NCBI GenBank assembly: GCA_963678855.1
Contig: OY787448.1
Coordinates: forward strand, 2,844,855-2,908,854
Source: F22 sp963678855
GTDB taxonomy: Bacteria > Bacteroidota > Bacteroidia > Bacteroidales > Bacteroidaceae
Direction of reading: 5' to 3'
DNA length: 64,000 nt
The notes under the pieces are model-generated. The model saw nothing but the letters and a program-made list of their open reading frames with translations, searched no databases and had not been told where the DNA came from. Shown piece after piece: positions 37,735 through 47,243 of the stretch. Made by a program: the position numbers and the translations under genes. Positions within the stretch are counted from its first letter, which is position 1, and each line of letters opens with the position of its first letter.

Positions 37735-38376
37735 TTAGATTGATGATTTGATAACTAGCTGTTCAGTCCGCATCATTTGTTTCCAACGCCTATAACCAAA
37801 AATGGCTACAACAGCATAGAAAAGATAGAGTAGAGATGTTAGCTCAAGTCCTTTGTAATGGTATAAACCTACACAGATAAGATCTACGACAATCCAAATG
37901 AGCCATTGTTCAATTTGTTTGCGAGCAAGTTGCCACATACCGATGATACTCAATGCCGTCGTCAAACTATCCAGCCAGGGAACCGTGCTGTCTGTGTATA
38001 TCTTTAAGCCCCAGCCCATAAGTACAAAGAGTCCAGCAGTCACAACTAGATATACCATCCACTCTTTGAAAGTCGTATGAACTATAGTACTACTTGTTTC
38101 AGTTACATGACCTGTGGTGTGCTGTTGAAGATGACGTGATTTATACATCCACCACATCCAGCCATAGAAGCTCACTATCAGATAATAGATATTGATACCC
38201 ATATCTGCGTATAATCCTGAATCATAGTATATTTTGATATAAATAGCTGGCATTACTATACCCGCCAACCACAGCCAGATACTTGCCTTATACTCTAAAT
38301 AAAGGTAGAGCAACCCTACGCTTGTGCCTAAGGCCTCAAGCGTGTGGTTGCTCAAATATTGTATTACTTCATTCAT
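37735..38376 (-). CDS. pnuT: PnuC-family thiamine transporter (PnuT-like)
   Basis: A 213-residue inner-membrane protein with about seven hydrophobic helices and the PnuC pattern (YLEYKASIWLWLAGIV near the start, SFYGWMWWMYKSR and WLIWIVVDLICVGLYHYKGL). PnuC proteins move unphosphorylated vitamins by facilitated diffusion. The operon with a TPP riboswitch and thiamine pyrophosphokinase points to thiamine rather than nicotinamide riboside. The gene starts 4 bases from the receptor stop codon. Confidence 0.92.
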   Translation of the reverse strand: MNEVIQYLSNHTLEALGTSVGLLYLYLEYKASIWLWLAGIVMPAIYIKIYYDSGLYADMGINIYYLIVSFYGWMWWMYKSRHLQQHTTGHVTETSSTIVHTTFKEWMVYLVVTAGLFVLMGWGLKIYTDSTVPWLDSLTTALSIIGMWQLARKQIEQWLIWIVVDLICVGLYHYKGLELTSLLYLFYAVVAIFGYRRWKQMMRTEQLVIKSSI

Positions 38377-38380
38377 TCTA

Positions 38381-40630
38381 TTAGAATTCTAGACGTACGT
38401 TACCCATAAAGTGAATTGGTGCTTGTACCGCATAGGCACTCCAGTTCCAACGTTTCAACGCACCACCATCTTCAGTCAGGCCACTGTCAGCCCAACCGAA
38501 AGTTTCATACTCTTGGTCAAACAGATTATAAACCGTACCACCCACAGTAACCGCCTTCATCCATTTAGGATGGAAAGTATAGCTTACATGCAGATTGCTT
38601 ACAAAATATGAGTCAAGCTTCAAGTCATCTTGTTCAGCATTGCTCATAAATTGCTCACCTACATACTGATTCTGCAAATCGATATGCCAGCCTTTCTTGT
38701 CAAAAGTAAAGCTTTGATTAGCCATAAACTCTGGGGAATAAGCAATCTTCACATCTCCATGCTCAATGACATGTGGTGTATAATGGCCATCTAACAAAGT
38801 CTCTTTATAATCTTTGATACGGTTGCGGCTCCATGTCGCATTTGCCTTTGCCACAAGACCAGGGATAATCTGCACACTACCCATCAACTCGATACCCATA
38901 CGATAGCTATCAGGTATATTTGATGTTACAGCTTCACCGATTTCGTTTTTCTCACCAGTAGGAATCAACTGGTCTGTATAATCCATATAGTAGAAATTAG
39001 CACCTAGGCTGTATTTCTTCTTTTGTAGGCTATAACCAAACTCATAGTCAATCATCTTTTCAGCTTTAGGGTATTGATTCACATATCCGTCTGTATAGCT
39101 GTTACGTGTAGGTTCCTTGTGTACTCTCGATACACTTGCATACGCACGCTGACCTTTACCGATAGCATAATTGATACCCACTTTAGGATTCCAGAAATGG
39201 AAAGTGTCATGAATATTTAGTTCCTGCATCTTATCATTGTTCCAATCCCAATTTTCATTGTTTCCTAGAATCTTATAGTCAAGATAACGATACTGAATAT
39301 CTACATAATAACTCCATGAGTCGCCGATAAGTCCTTGCTCTTTCAAATAGATATTGGCATCATTTTTACGCCCTACATTACGATAATACTCCACTTTCTT
39401 CGTAAAGTCTACTTGAGGATCTATAACATCAATCACACGTCCATAGTGATCCCCTACATAACGGTTGAAACCACCACCTAGAACAGAAAGCAGTCTATCC
39501 GATTCATGCGATAAACTCCAGACAGCTCCAAAGAAGTCGTTACCCATTTTTTTACGGCGCACCAAATCACTCTTAGTAACGGTTGTACCATCTTGCGCCG
39601 TATAAGGTGCAAGCGAATATTCTTGTAGTTTTCTACCACTCTTATACTGCTCATAATAACCATCCCCACGTGTGTAGAATGCAGCAGCACGTAGAGTCAA
39701 TGGATTCTTCCAGTTTGTACCGATTGTCTGAGTCAAGTGCACCTGATAGTTTTGCTGATTATAATTATCATCTTGATTAGGATAATAGCGCGTGTTACCT
39801 TGTGCATCTATATACTCCCCACAAGAGTTGTAACGACGTCCATGTTTTTCCATATTCTCCTTAGTCACGTAATCCCAAGCATGGTATGTTTCCTCCCATC
39901 CATTGAAAGTGACAAAGCGGAGTGATGTGTTGTCTCCGAAATATCCAGCAGATAGCATATAGCTTGTTAACTTCGATGATGCACGGTCTACATAGCCATC
40001 ACTGCCTATATTCGAAAAGCGACCTTCAATTGTCCAATGGTCATTGATTAGACCAGAGCCAATTTTCACCGTCTCTTTGTGCGTATTGTAGCTACCATAG
40101 CTCCCATCTACTGTGACATATGGTTCACTGGCTTGCGTCTTGGTTTGCATATTCACGCTCGCACCAAATGCACCTGCACCATTGGTTGATGTACCTGCAC
40201 CACGCTGAACTTGGATGTCTTTAAGGGAAGATGCCAAGTCGGGCATATTCACAAAATACACCTTATGACTTTCTGAATCATTCATTGGGATACCATTTAC
40301 AGTGATATTGATACGCGTGGCATCTGTACCACGAATACGCATATCCGTATATCCCACACCAGCACCCGCATCACTTGTAATCACTAGTGAAGGCGTGTTG
40401 TTGAGTAGAAATGGAATATCATTTCCCTTGTTTTTCTTGGCGATCTCCTCGCCATCAATGTTGGTAAATGCCACTGGAGTGTTTTTAGTGGCACGCGTAG
40501 AGATAATCTCTACTTCGTTAAGAAGATAGTGCAGACTATCCGAAGGCATCTTTGTGCTGGTCGACTGTGCCATCATCGTAGAACCGACAAAGCAAGCACA
40601 TGCCATTCCAGCAATGAGTCTCATTTTCAT
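38381..40630 (-). CDS. TonB-dependent outer-membrane receptor for thiamine
   Basis: A 749-residue protein: signal peptide (about 1-21), plug domain (about 45-160; ATRINITVNGIPMNDSESH and VQRGAGTSTNGAGAFG) and a 22-stranded barrel ending in Phe. Its mRNA begins with a TPP riboswitch, and it is co-transcribed with the PnuC transporter and thiamine pyrophosphokinase. Substrate as thiamine or a thiamine precursor is inferred from that context; the arrangement is established in Bacteroidetes as OMR1-PnuT-kinase. Confidence 0.93.
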   Translation of the reverse strand: MKMRLIAGMACACFVGSTMMAQSTSTKMPSDSLHYLLNEVEIISTRATKNTPVAFTNIDGEEIAKKNKGNDIPFLLNNTPSLVITSDAGAGVGYTDMRIRGTDATRINITVNGIPMNDSESHKVYFVNMPDLASSLKDIQVQRGAGTSTNGAGAFGASVNMQTKTQASEPYVTVDGSYGSYNTHKETVKIGSGLINDHWTIEGRFSNIGSDGYVDRASSKLTSYMLSAGYFGDNTSLRFVTFNGWEETYHAWDYVTKENMEKHGRRYNSCGEYIDAQGNTRYYPNQDDNYNQQNYQVHLTQTIGTNWKNPLTLRAAAFYTRGDGYYEQYKSGRKLQEYSLAPYTAQDGTTVTKSDLVRRKKMGNDFFGAVWSLSHESDRLLSVLGGGFNRYVGDHYGRVIDVIDPQVDFTKKVEYYRNVGRKNDANIYLKEQGLIGDSWSYYVDIQYRYLDYKILGNNENWDWNNDKMQELNIHDTFHFWNPKVGINYAIGKGQRAYASVSRVHKEPTRNSYTDGYVNQYPKAEKMIDYEFGYSLQKKKYSLGANFYYMDYTDQLIPTGEKNEIGEAVTSNIPDSYRMGIELMGSVQIIPGLVAKANATWSRNRIKDYKETLLDGHYTPHVIEHGDVKIAYSPEFMANQSFTFDKKGWHIDLQNQYVGEQFMSNAEQDDLKLDSYFVSNLHVSYTFHPKWMKAVTVGGTVYNLFDQEYETFGWADSGLTEDGGALKRWNWSAYAVQAPIHFMGNVRLEF

Positions 40631-40717
40631 TGTTCAATTATTTATTGAGATGAATAAAAAAAGGAGAAGTTATGGATACATTGTCAATGTACCACATGAA
40701 GATGGCATACATTTATT

Positions 40718-40787
40718 TTCCCTACGGCAGCATTATCTGCATCAGGTCAATGGGTATAATCTCAGCCCGCTCTAGGGCACCCCTCCT
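40718..40787 (-). promoter_or_regulatory. TPP (THI-box) riboswitch
   Basis: On the minus strand the conserved core is present in order: GGGGTGCCC, GGGCTGAGAT, ATACCC, GACCTGATGCAGATAATGC and GCGTAGGGA-like (CCGTAGGGA). It senses thiamine pyrophosphate and should turn off the receptor-transporter-kinase operon, whose first ATG is about 88 bases downstream. A 15-base palindrome, TACATTG-A-CAATGTA on the minus strand, lies in between (about 40679-40693) and could form part of the expression platform. Confidence 0.95.
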
Positions 40788-40800
40788 TCGAATGTCGCTG

Positions 40801-40808
40801 CAAAGATA
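40801..40808 (-). promoter_or_regulatory. -7 box of the thiamine operon
   Basis: TATCTTTG on the minus strand, just upstream of the riboswitch, placing the RNA start near 40793 so that the aptamer is at the very 5' end. Confidence 0.55.
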
Positions 40809-41521
40809 GTCAAATTTGTGGATATTTTGAGCATTTCCTTCCTAAACTGCATAGTTGTTGACCAAATACCCATGTATAAAGAGTTTGAGGATCCAAAACC
40901 AAACAACGACATTTTATTCAAAAGCAAGCAGAAGTAAATCAGAATGATTTATGTAGATGCGGAAAATGATGCCTGAATGGTTGTGGATAGTAAGCGTGAT
41001 GGTAATTATAAGAAGTATGAAAAAGTCACTGTACGTGGCGAATCAGCACGTATATTTCATATGTAAATATGAGAAGGTTAGTACCTCATGCTATTACTAT
41101 ACTGTTTTTGATACTTTTAATTTGAAAGCACATGCGAAAAGTGATTCTAGTCCTTTTGACAAAATGTCAATGATCCTCTAAACTCATCAAGTTACTACCT
41201 AATCCCAGCGTGCTCACATTATACTCCCAATGCGCTGGCATAGTAGTGCTAGTAAGTTATCAAAGGGTTCCAGCTGCGTGGCGAAGCCTAAGAGAGCGTT
41301 TTTAGAGCCTAAAACGTCAATTTAAGCATTAAAAACCCTGCGTGCAGGCTGTAGAAATCGGCTGCATAAATCAACCCCTATGTAGAGGCCTTTTTCCGTC
41401 GATTTAAGACACTCTTTTTTTTAGTGGACCCCAGATACTCTGGGGCAAAAATAAAGGCTCTCTTGCTTGGTGACATTTTGTAAGAAAAAGAACCATTCTG
41501 GTGTCGTTGCAGAATGAAACA
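40809..41521. other. 713-base stretch without a supported gene
   Basis: Lies between the thiamine operon promoter and the 3' end of the transglutaminase-like gene. Short open pieces (for example GNYKKYEKVTVRGESARI near 41000-41050) look protein-like but are broken by stops, so decayed coding sequence is possible. A CCCCAGA-tac-TCTGGGG hairpin (41429-41445) may be the terminator for the minus-strand gene. Confidence 0.4.
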
Positions 41522-43630
41522 CTATGACTTTTTACGTGTTACTTTTCTGACTACTCTTCTAGTTTTATGGATCTTTACTTTAGTTCTAAGTGATTGATCT
41601 AGTGGCTTTTGGAACTCTCTAAACTGTGACATAAACGCCAGTGTCGTATCGAAATACAGCATTCTGTTAGGTGTGCTTAGTTGAGGTTGGAATTCACCAT
41701 TCTCATACTTATTCCACGAGTCTGATGCTGGATCCATAATCACCCATCTACCCTTATAGTATCCAAGTAAGATTACGTGTCCACTAGCACCAGGTGCTTT
41801 CTTTTTCAATTTATTCAATAGCCCTACAGCAGGAATACCCACAGCGCGCATCATTGAGCAGGCCACGTAAGCGAACCCATTACCCACACATCGACGGTTT
41901 TTCATGACCAATGGTACTTTATTGTACTTGTAGAAGTCCTTATGCGTCTTGTACACATCCTTATCAAAGTAGATATTGGTACTGACCCAACGGTGGATGG
42001 CAGCCATCTTTTCATAATCATCTGTCATACCTTTGGTAATCGCCTTGGCGATGCGGACAACAGCTGTGTCTTTCGTGTTATAATACAGACTTGTTTTAAC
42101 CATCTCTTTTCTTTTAGCAGCTGTCATAGAGATCGCTTTCAGGGCTTGTCGGTTTTTCTTCATACCTTCTTCATCTGTCACAAACTGCACACCTGTGTCG
42201 GTTTTTGTAAGGCGGATGCACGATTTGGTCGCATAACCTAGTCTGTCGGCATCGTAGAGATTAAACTCGTACAGGCCATTTTGCCATTTTGAAATATTCC
42301 AGCTAGCTTCATCGTAGATACTTTTCTTTTTGTTCAAGTTTGTTGTTTGTCTTGCTGTATTCAATGAAGTCCAAACCGATTCCCAAGTAGCAAAGTTGGC
42401 TAGTTGTGGTAAGTGGTCAACTACTACCTTGCTATCATCTTCCACATGCATCTTGATAGCATATGGTTGGCAATACGAAGTCGTAAGGTGTGTAGATGCT
42501 AGGGCATCAATACTGTCCGTAGGTAAAGCTGTGACTACTGGGGTGTCAATATCAATAGGGCGTAAGTAGCTCTCTACAGCCAAACGCAAATCGTAGGCAT
42601 AAATCAAACGAGATCTATTACAGAAATGATTGAGAGTCATATCAACACCTTTACGTATAGTACGATACCCAGTTGCTGATTTTATTTCATTCATAGACAC
42701 GTATTCGTCGTTGTTGCTCGTAGCATCAATGATGCGCCATTGGTTATCGTAATATGCAAGCACAATATTACGACGCCCAGTACGAAATTTTTTGTTGTAC
42801 CACTCTGAAGCATCATTAAGGGTCTTTATTGGAGCTAAGATAGCTGGTACACCTATCGACCTAAGTGTAGCAGCTGCTACTACGGCAAAACCATCTCTTG
42901 TCGTTTGTCGTTGCTTAATAGCAGTTAGTGCATCTATTTTTCTGTACATGTCTGGGCCGTAACTTCTTTCAAAGACAAGACGATAAGCTACCCAGTCGAT
43001 AGCGCGCTGCACATGTACTCTTTTTTCGTTAGTACCAACCGTCAATTGAGATACAAGCTGTTTGAATATTGGTGATTCAATCTGCATATCCTTAGTAGGT
43101 ACAAGGCATCTTTTTAGAAAAATGCTATCTGTAGGGATATTACTTAGAATATCTTTTGTCGCTTTTATGTGTTTGGCACCAACAAATACAGGTTTTTTGT
43201 CATGTACCTTAATCACAATATCGAACGGTTTCGTATAATCCCAATACTCCTCAGTATGTCTTTTCTTGATGTATAGGGCTACTTCATACAACCCATCGTC
43301 AAGTCCAGTACAGGAAATACGTGCCGTTTTATTTGGCTTGGTTTTTTGGAAAACGATCCAATCTGCGTTGTGAGGAGTGATTTTATAACCTCGTCCCTCT
43401 AGATTGAATACATCTTTAATCCCGAACATATATTTTTGGAAAACTTCTATCTCTGGCACTTGATCAACATAAATATATTGATCTTCAATATGTAGCTTGA
43501 TGTTGTAATTATCATCATAACTGGTTGAGAAGTGAGTGCTGTCTGATAGTACTTCGATGTTTTGTGCTTGAAGTTGTACACATACTATACAGGCTAGCAA
43601 TGCAAGTAGCAAAGTGCGGGCATACGTCAT
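41522..43630 (-). CDS. Exported protein with two transglutaminase-like domains, one inactive
   Basis: A 702-residue protein with a signal peptide (about 1-22). Two transglutaminase-like repeats are visible, near 195-320 and 510-640. The second has a complete Cys-His-Asp triad: C581 in RRCVGNGFA, H618 in ASGHVILL and D633 in VIMDPAS. In the first repeat the matching positions read QTTRDGFAVV and RRNIVLAYY, so Cys and His are lost while the Asp (IIDATS) remains. The family includes proteases and cross-linking enzymes; substrate unknown. The C-terminus is strongly basic. It has its own promoter at 43682-43714. Confidence 0.8.
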   Translation of the reverse strand: MTYARTLLLALLACIVCVQLQAQNIEVLSDSTHFSTSYDDNYNIKLHIEDQYIYVDQVPEIEVFQKYMFGIKDVFNLEGRGYKITPHNADWIVFQKTKPNKTARISCTGLDDGLYEVALYIKKRHTEEYWDYTKPFDIVIKVHDKKPVFVGAKHIKATKDILSNIPTDSIFLKRCLVPTKDMQIESPIFKQLVSQLTVGTNEKRVHVQRAIDWVAYRLVFERSYGPDMYRKIDALTAIKQRQTTRDGFAVVAAATLRSIGVPAILAPIKTLNDASEWYNKKFRTGRRNIVLAYYDNQWRIIDATSNNDEYVSMNEIKSATGYRTIRKGVDMTLNHFCNRSRLIYAYDLRLAVESYLRPIDIDTPVVTALPTDSIDALASTHLTTSYCQPYAIKMHVEDDSKVVVDHLPQLANFATWESVWTSLNTARQTTNLNKKKSIYDEASWNISKWQNGLYEFNLYDADRLGYATKSCIRLTKTDTGVQFVTDEEGMKKNRQALKAISMTAAKRKEMVKTSLYYNTKDTAVVRIAKAITKGMTDDYEKMAAIHRWVSTNIYFDKDVYKTHKDFYKYNKVPLVMKNRRCVGNGFAYVACSMMRAVGIPAVGLLNKLKKKAPGASGHVILLGYYKGRWVIMDPASDSWNKYENGEFQPQLSTPNRMLYFDTTLAFMSQFREFQKPLDQSLRTKVKIHKTRRVVRKVTRKKS

Positions 43631-43681
43631 AGTTTTATTTATTATTAGTGACTAGCAATTATTAGTTGGATTAATATACAA

Positions 43682-43714
43682 CAAATGTAAGAAAAAATGT
43701 CTTCTCACACCAAG
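43682..43714 (-). promoter_or_regulatory. Promoter of the transglutaminase-like gene
   Basis: On the minus strand CTTG (43711-43714), 21 bases, then TACATTTG (43682-43689), with the start codon about 52 bases downstream. Confidence 0.55.
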
Positions 43715-43792
43715 TTTTACTATTGACAAAAAGTACGCATTTTTAAATAAGTCAAATGATTAGCATAAAATGGCATTTATTTACTTCGTCTG

Positions 43793-43824
43793 CTTGGGGA
43801 TGTGCCTGATAATGTCTACTTTTG
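43793..43824 (+). promoter_or_regulatory. Promoter of the glycosyltransferase pair
   Basis: CTTG (43793-43796), 20 bases, then TACTTTTG (43817-43824), a perfect -7 box. Predicted RNA start near 43831, which rules out the upstream ATG at 43802 as the translation start. Confidence 0.6.
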
Positions 43825-43855
43825 TGCCATCAAATTGTATACAAATTCTTTCCTT

Positions 43856-44710
43856 ATGTCAGAAGACACTAACCGAGTACAAGAAGGTGCACCAAGCATC
43901 TCAGTAATCTTGACTACATATAATCATCCAGTATGGTTGGAAAAGGTCCTTTGGGGCTATGAAGCGCAGACAACACACAACTTTGAAGTTGTGGTTGCAG
44001 ATGACGGTTCGCGTGAAGATACACGTGAGACGATTCAACGCATACAAGCACAAGTCAGCTATCCTATTCAGCACGTATGGCATGAAGATGATGGCTTCCA
44101 GAAGTGTGTGATTATGAACAAATCTATTCTTGCTTCCAAAGCAGATTACTTGTTGTTTAGTGATGGCGATTGTATTCCTAGAGAAGATTATATTGCGATG
44201 CATTTGAGTCAACGTGAACCAGGACGCTTCTTGTCTTGTGGGTATTACAAACTAGACATGAATTTGTCTAAGGCGATTACTAAAGAAGATATTCTTCAAG
44301 GCAATTGCTTTGATTTGACTTGGTTGAAAGCACATGGATTGCCTTCTACGTTTAAGAATAATAAGTTTACACGCCAAGCTTGGAAGGTAAATCTACTCAA
44401 TGCCATTACGACGACTAAGCCTACATGGAATGGTCACGGGGCATCGACATGGAAGGAACATATTCTTCAAACCAATGGTTTTGATGAACGCATGCAGTAC
44501 GGTGGGCAAGACCGTGAATTTGGAGAGCGCTTAGAGAATATGGGCATACGTGGCAAGCAAGTGCGTTATTCATCTACTGTACTCCATTTAGACCATGGAC
44601 GTGGATATGCCACCCCAGAATCTATTGCGAAGAATAGAGCCATTCGCAAACATACTCGTACGCAGGGAGTAAAGCGTACACTTTATGGAATCGTAAAAGA
44701 TAGTGAGTAA
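43856..44710 (+). CDS. GT2-family glycosyltransferase
   Basis: A 284-residue GT-A fold enzyme. It opens with SISVILTTYNHPVWLEKVL, has the nucleotide-binding DDGSREDT and the metal-binding FSDGDCIPR, and carries a C-terminal galactosyltransferase-like GGQDREFGERL segment. The reading frame extends to 43802, but a promoter lies inside that extension, so the ATG at 43856 is chosen. It precedes a second glycosyltransferase by 9 bases; the pair probably adds sugars to a surface polysaccharide or glycoprotein. Donor and acceptor unknown. Confidence 0.88.
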   Translation: MSEDTNRVQEGAPSISVILTTYNHPVWLEKVLWGYEAQTTHNFEVVVADDGSREDTRETIQRIQAQVSYPIQHVWHEDDGFQKCVIMNKSILASKADYLLFSDGDCIPREDYIAMHLSQREPGRFLSCGYYKLDMNLSKAITKEDILQGNCFDLTWLKAHGLPSTFKNNKFTRQAWKVNLLNAITTTKPTWNGHGASTWKEHILQTNGFDERMQYGGQDREFGERLENMGIRGKQVRYSSTVLHLDHGRGYATPESIAKNRAIRKHTRTQGVKRTLYGIVKDSE

Positions 44711-44719
44711 TATATATCT

Positions 44720-45586
44720 ATGCAGTATAAACATATTGTTTTAACGCTATTCAATCTGAAGTTATATGCCACTGATAAGAACGATCAGCAGTGCCATACA
44801 GATGAATGGTTGCATACTCGATTTGAGTATTTTGAGAACTATTGTTTGCCATCAATGATGCAGCAAACCAACCAGAACTACCACTGGATGGTGTTCTTTG
44901 ACAAAGACACTCCAGAAGCTTTTAAAAAGCGCATTGAGCAATATAAAAATGAGTATGCGCCATTCCAACCTTATTATATCTCAGCAGACGATAAGGATGT
45001 TTTGAAGGAAATACACGGAACTACTCGCATGGAACCTGTATTTAAGCGTTTGATTCATGAATATTGTGGTGATTTTGAAGGGCATATATTGACTACCAAT
45101 ATGGACAATGACGATAGTCTACATGAAGATACTATCGCGCGTATTCAAAATGCCTTTGTAGAAAAGCCACAAGAGGGGATTTATGCCTTTCCTTGGGGTA
45201 GGCAGCTGTTCTTAGATAAGGAGTTGTTGTTGCGTATTCATTATCCACACAATCACTTCCTGACCTTGGCTTATCGGATGAATAAGGAGTTCAAAACTGT
45301 GAAAGCATATAAGCATGCTAAAATCCGTAAGATGCTACCCGTAGTAGATATCAATGACGGACCTCCAGCATGGATGGAGATTGTGCATGAAGGCAATGTG
45401 AGTAATGATTTGCGTATTACTAGTCGTGTAAAGAATCGCCCATGTATGCATACTGTATCCTTTAAGAATTATGGAATGAAAGGCGAATATTCTAGCACAC
45501 ATAATATCTCTAAGGCGTTATTTATATATCCAGGATTTTGGTTGTCTACAGCGATGCATAAACTTGGAAGAAAACTAACTAAATAA
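44720..45586 (+). CDS. Putative rhamnosyltransferase-type glycosyltransferase
   Basis: A 288-residue protein resembling the putative rhamnosyl transferase family (PF11316-like): TRFEYFENYCLPSMMQQ, NYHWMVFFDKDTP, and a metal-site-like LTTNMDNDDSLHED. No signal peptide or membrane helix, so cytoplasmic. It is the second gene of the glycosyltransferase pair. The sugar specificity is not established. Confidence 0.78.
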   Translation: MQYKHIVLTLFNLKLYATDKNDQQCHTDEWLHTRFEYFENYCLPSMMQQTNQNYHWMVFFDKDTPEAFKKRIEQYKNEYAPFQPYYISADDKDVLKEIHGTTRMEPVFKRLIHEYCGDFEGHILTTNMDNDDSLHEDTIARIQNAFVEKPQEGIYAFPWGRQLFLDKELLLRIHYPHNHFLTLAYRMNKEFKTVKAYKHAKIRKMLPVVDINDGPPAWMEIVHEGNVSNDLRITSRVKNRPCMHTVSFKNYGMKGEYSSTHNISKALFIYPGFWLSTAMHKLGRKLTK

Positions 45587-45595
45587 TTAATCAAG

Positions 45596-45775
45596 ATGGA
45601 ACATTTACCACAAGACCCAATGATACTATTTAGCTATATCAACACAAAGCTTCGTGATGATTATGCTAGTCTAGATCTTCTTTGTGAAGATATGGATATC
45701 AACAAAGAAGAACTGCAAAGCAAATTGGCAGAATCTGGCTTTGAATATACACCAGACCACAATAAGTTCTGGTAA
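45596..45775 (+). CDS. DUF4250 small protein
   Basis: A 59-residue ORF beginning MEHLPQDPMILFSYINTKLRD and ending DHNKFW, matching the DUF4250 pattern of Bacteroidetes and Firmicutes. It starts 9 bases after the glycosyltransferase stop and is probably in the same operon. Acidic, cytoplasmic; function unknown. Confidence 0.82.
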   Translation: MEHLPQDPMILFSYINTKLRDDYASLDLLCEDMDINKEELQSKLAESGFEYTPDHNKFW

Positions 45776-45799
45776 ATCATTAGTCTCGAAAACTTCTAT

Positions 45800-45846
45800 A
45801 TTACGGCGCGCACCGATGGCTTATACGCCGTTAGTGCGTGCCGTAT
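45800..45846. repeat. GC-rich nested hairpin after the glycosyltransferase operon
   Basis: A 12-base arm TACGGCGCGCAC (45802-45813) pairs with 45834-45845 (one GU), with an inner ATGGC/GCCGT stem. It is far more GC-rich than its surroundings and lies 25 bases after the DUF4250 stop. No T-run follows, so it may be a terminator of another type or an mRNA-end structure. Confidence 0.45.
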
Positions 45847-45893
45847 TACGTTAAAGAGGGGCCATCTTAAGTATTGAGAGCAGTCATCTCAAG

Positions 45894-45916
45894 TATTAAG
45901 AGTGCGCTCTTATATA
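45894..45916. repeat. Palindrome related to those at 58443-58511
   Basis: Contains TAAGAG-TGCG-CTCTTA followed by TATACT and, after AGT, CGATTGA. The palindrome at 58443 reads GCGCTTTTATATACTCGATTG in the same order, suggesting two copies of one short repeat about 12.5 kb apart. Confidence 0.35.
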
Positions 45917-45957
45917 CTAGTCGATTGAGAAAGGGTATAATACCATAAACTATAGTT

Positions 45958-47133
45958 ATGACCAATAAAATAGAAACACTAAGTATAGATGAAGCAAGAA
46001 AGTTGGTGTTGTTATCGCAGCAACTACCCGTTTCCGATTTAAAAGGAAATGCAGCAACTAAGACATTAGCGTCTATTGAACATTTAGGCTATATACAGAT
46101 AGATACCCTGTCGGTTGTCCAACGGGCCCACCATCACGTGCTATGGAGTAGGCATGGGAAATACAACCCTGCTATCTTAGATCAACTCGTAGAAGACAAG
46201 CGAGTTTTCGAATATTGGTCGCATGCTGCTGCTTATCTTCCTATGAGCGACTTTAGATATAGTTTGATTAGGAAGGAGGCTATAGCTACTGGCACACAGA
46301 AGCATTGGTATGATAAGGATGAGCCTTTGATGCGTGAAGTGCTAGCTCGTATCACTCAAGAAGGGGCATTAATGGCTAAAGACTTTGTGCACGAGGGAGT
46401 GGTTGATGCATGGGGAGGCAAAGCATCCAAACGTGCTCTTGAAGATCTTTACATGCAAGGCGATTTGATGATAGCTTGTCGTAAAAACTTTCATAAAGTC
46501 TATGATCTGACTGAGCGGGTATTGCCATCCTATGTAGACACGAGTATGCCTACTTCTGAAGAGTATGCACGATTCCTTATTAACCGGTATTTGATGGCTA
46601 ATGGGATAGGGCAGGCGGCTGAAATAACTTACTTACTGAAAAATATAAAACCAGTAGTAGAACAGGTGTTACGAGATATGCAAGAAGAGGGTGAAATCGT
46701 GTTTTTCATAATTACTGGCACTGTCTATTTTGCACTGTCAGGCAGGCTAGAACTTCTTGACAAAAGATTGCGTCGCAGCAAAGCGAAGATATTATCTCCA
46801 TTTGATAACGTGCTGATACAGCGTAAACGTATCAAAGAATTGTTTGATTTTGATTATCAGATAGAATGCTATGTACCTGAAGCCAAGCGCCGATATGGAT
46901 ACTTCTCGCTACCGGTGCTTTGGAAGGGACGATTTGTGGCTCGTATAGAGTGTAAAGCAGATAGGAAAACATCTGTGCTTCATATTCTTCGTCTCGATTT
47001 GGAACCTTCACTGAAACATACGGATAATTTTATTCATGCATTACAGGAAGAGCTGAAAGACTTTATGGTATTCAATGAATGTCGGGATATTGACACATCA
47101 AGAATACCGCTTTTACAAGGAGATTTCTTATAA
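45958..47133 (+). CDS. YcaQ/AlkZ-type winged-helix DNA glycosylase
   Basis: A 391-residue protein of the HTH_42 family (PF06224), three winged-helix units. YcaQ of E. coli unhooks interstrand crosslinks and removes bulky alkylated bases. The catalytic QxD motif is visible as YIQIDTLSVV (Q47, D49), followed by the family element HHHVLWSRHGKY and, later, LSPFDNVLIQRKR. It is convergent with recA and shares its terminator. Base-excision activity follows from the family and the intact motif. Confidence 0.88.
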   Translation: MTNKIETLSIDEARKLVLLSQQLPVSDLKGNAATKTLASIEHLGYIQIDTLSVVQRAHHHVLWSRHGKYNPAILDQLVEDKRVFEYWSHAAAYLPMSDFRYSLIRKEAIATGTQKHWYDKDEPLMREVLARITQEGALMAKDFVHEGVVDAWGGKASKRALEDLYMQGDLMIACRKNFHKVYDLTERVLPSYVDTSMPTSEEYARFLINRYLMANGIGQAAEITYLLKNIKPVVEQVLRDMQEEGEIVFFIITGTVYFALSGRLELLDKRLRRSKAKILSPFDNVLIQRKRIKELFDFDYQIECYVPEAKRRYGYFSLPVLWKGRFVARIECKADRKTSVLHILRLDLEPSLKHTDNFIHALQEELKDFMVFNECRDIDTSRIPLLQGDFL

Positions 47134-47243
47134 CAAACACTCACTGCGGGGCAAGTAAAAGGTTTCTGCCTTAGATGTTTACATTTAAGCCTTAAATATT
47201 TGTCTGTTTTGTACACCATTTTATCGAAGCAAAGGCAACTAAG

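Noticed and set aside
40957..41181. A 74-codon ORF between the thiamine operon and the transglutaminase gene
   Set aside because: No start context, no recognisable domain, and protein-like pieces nearby lie in other frames; at most decayed sequence.
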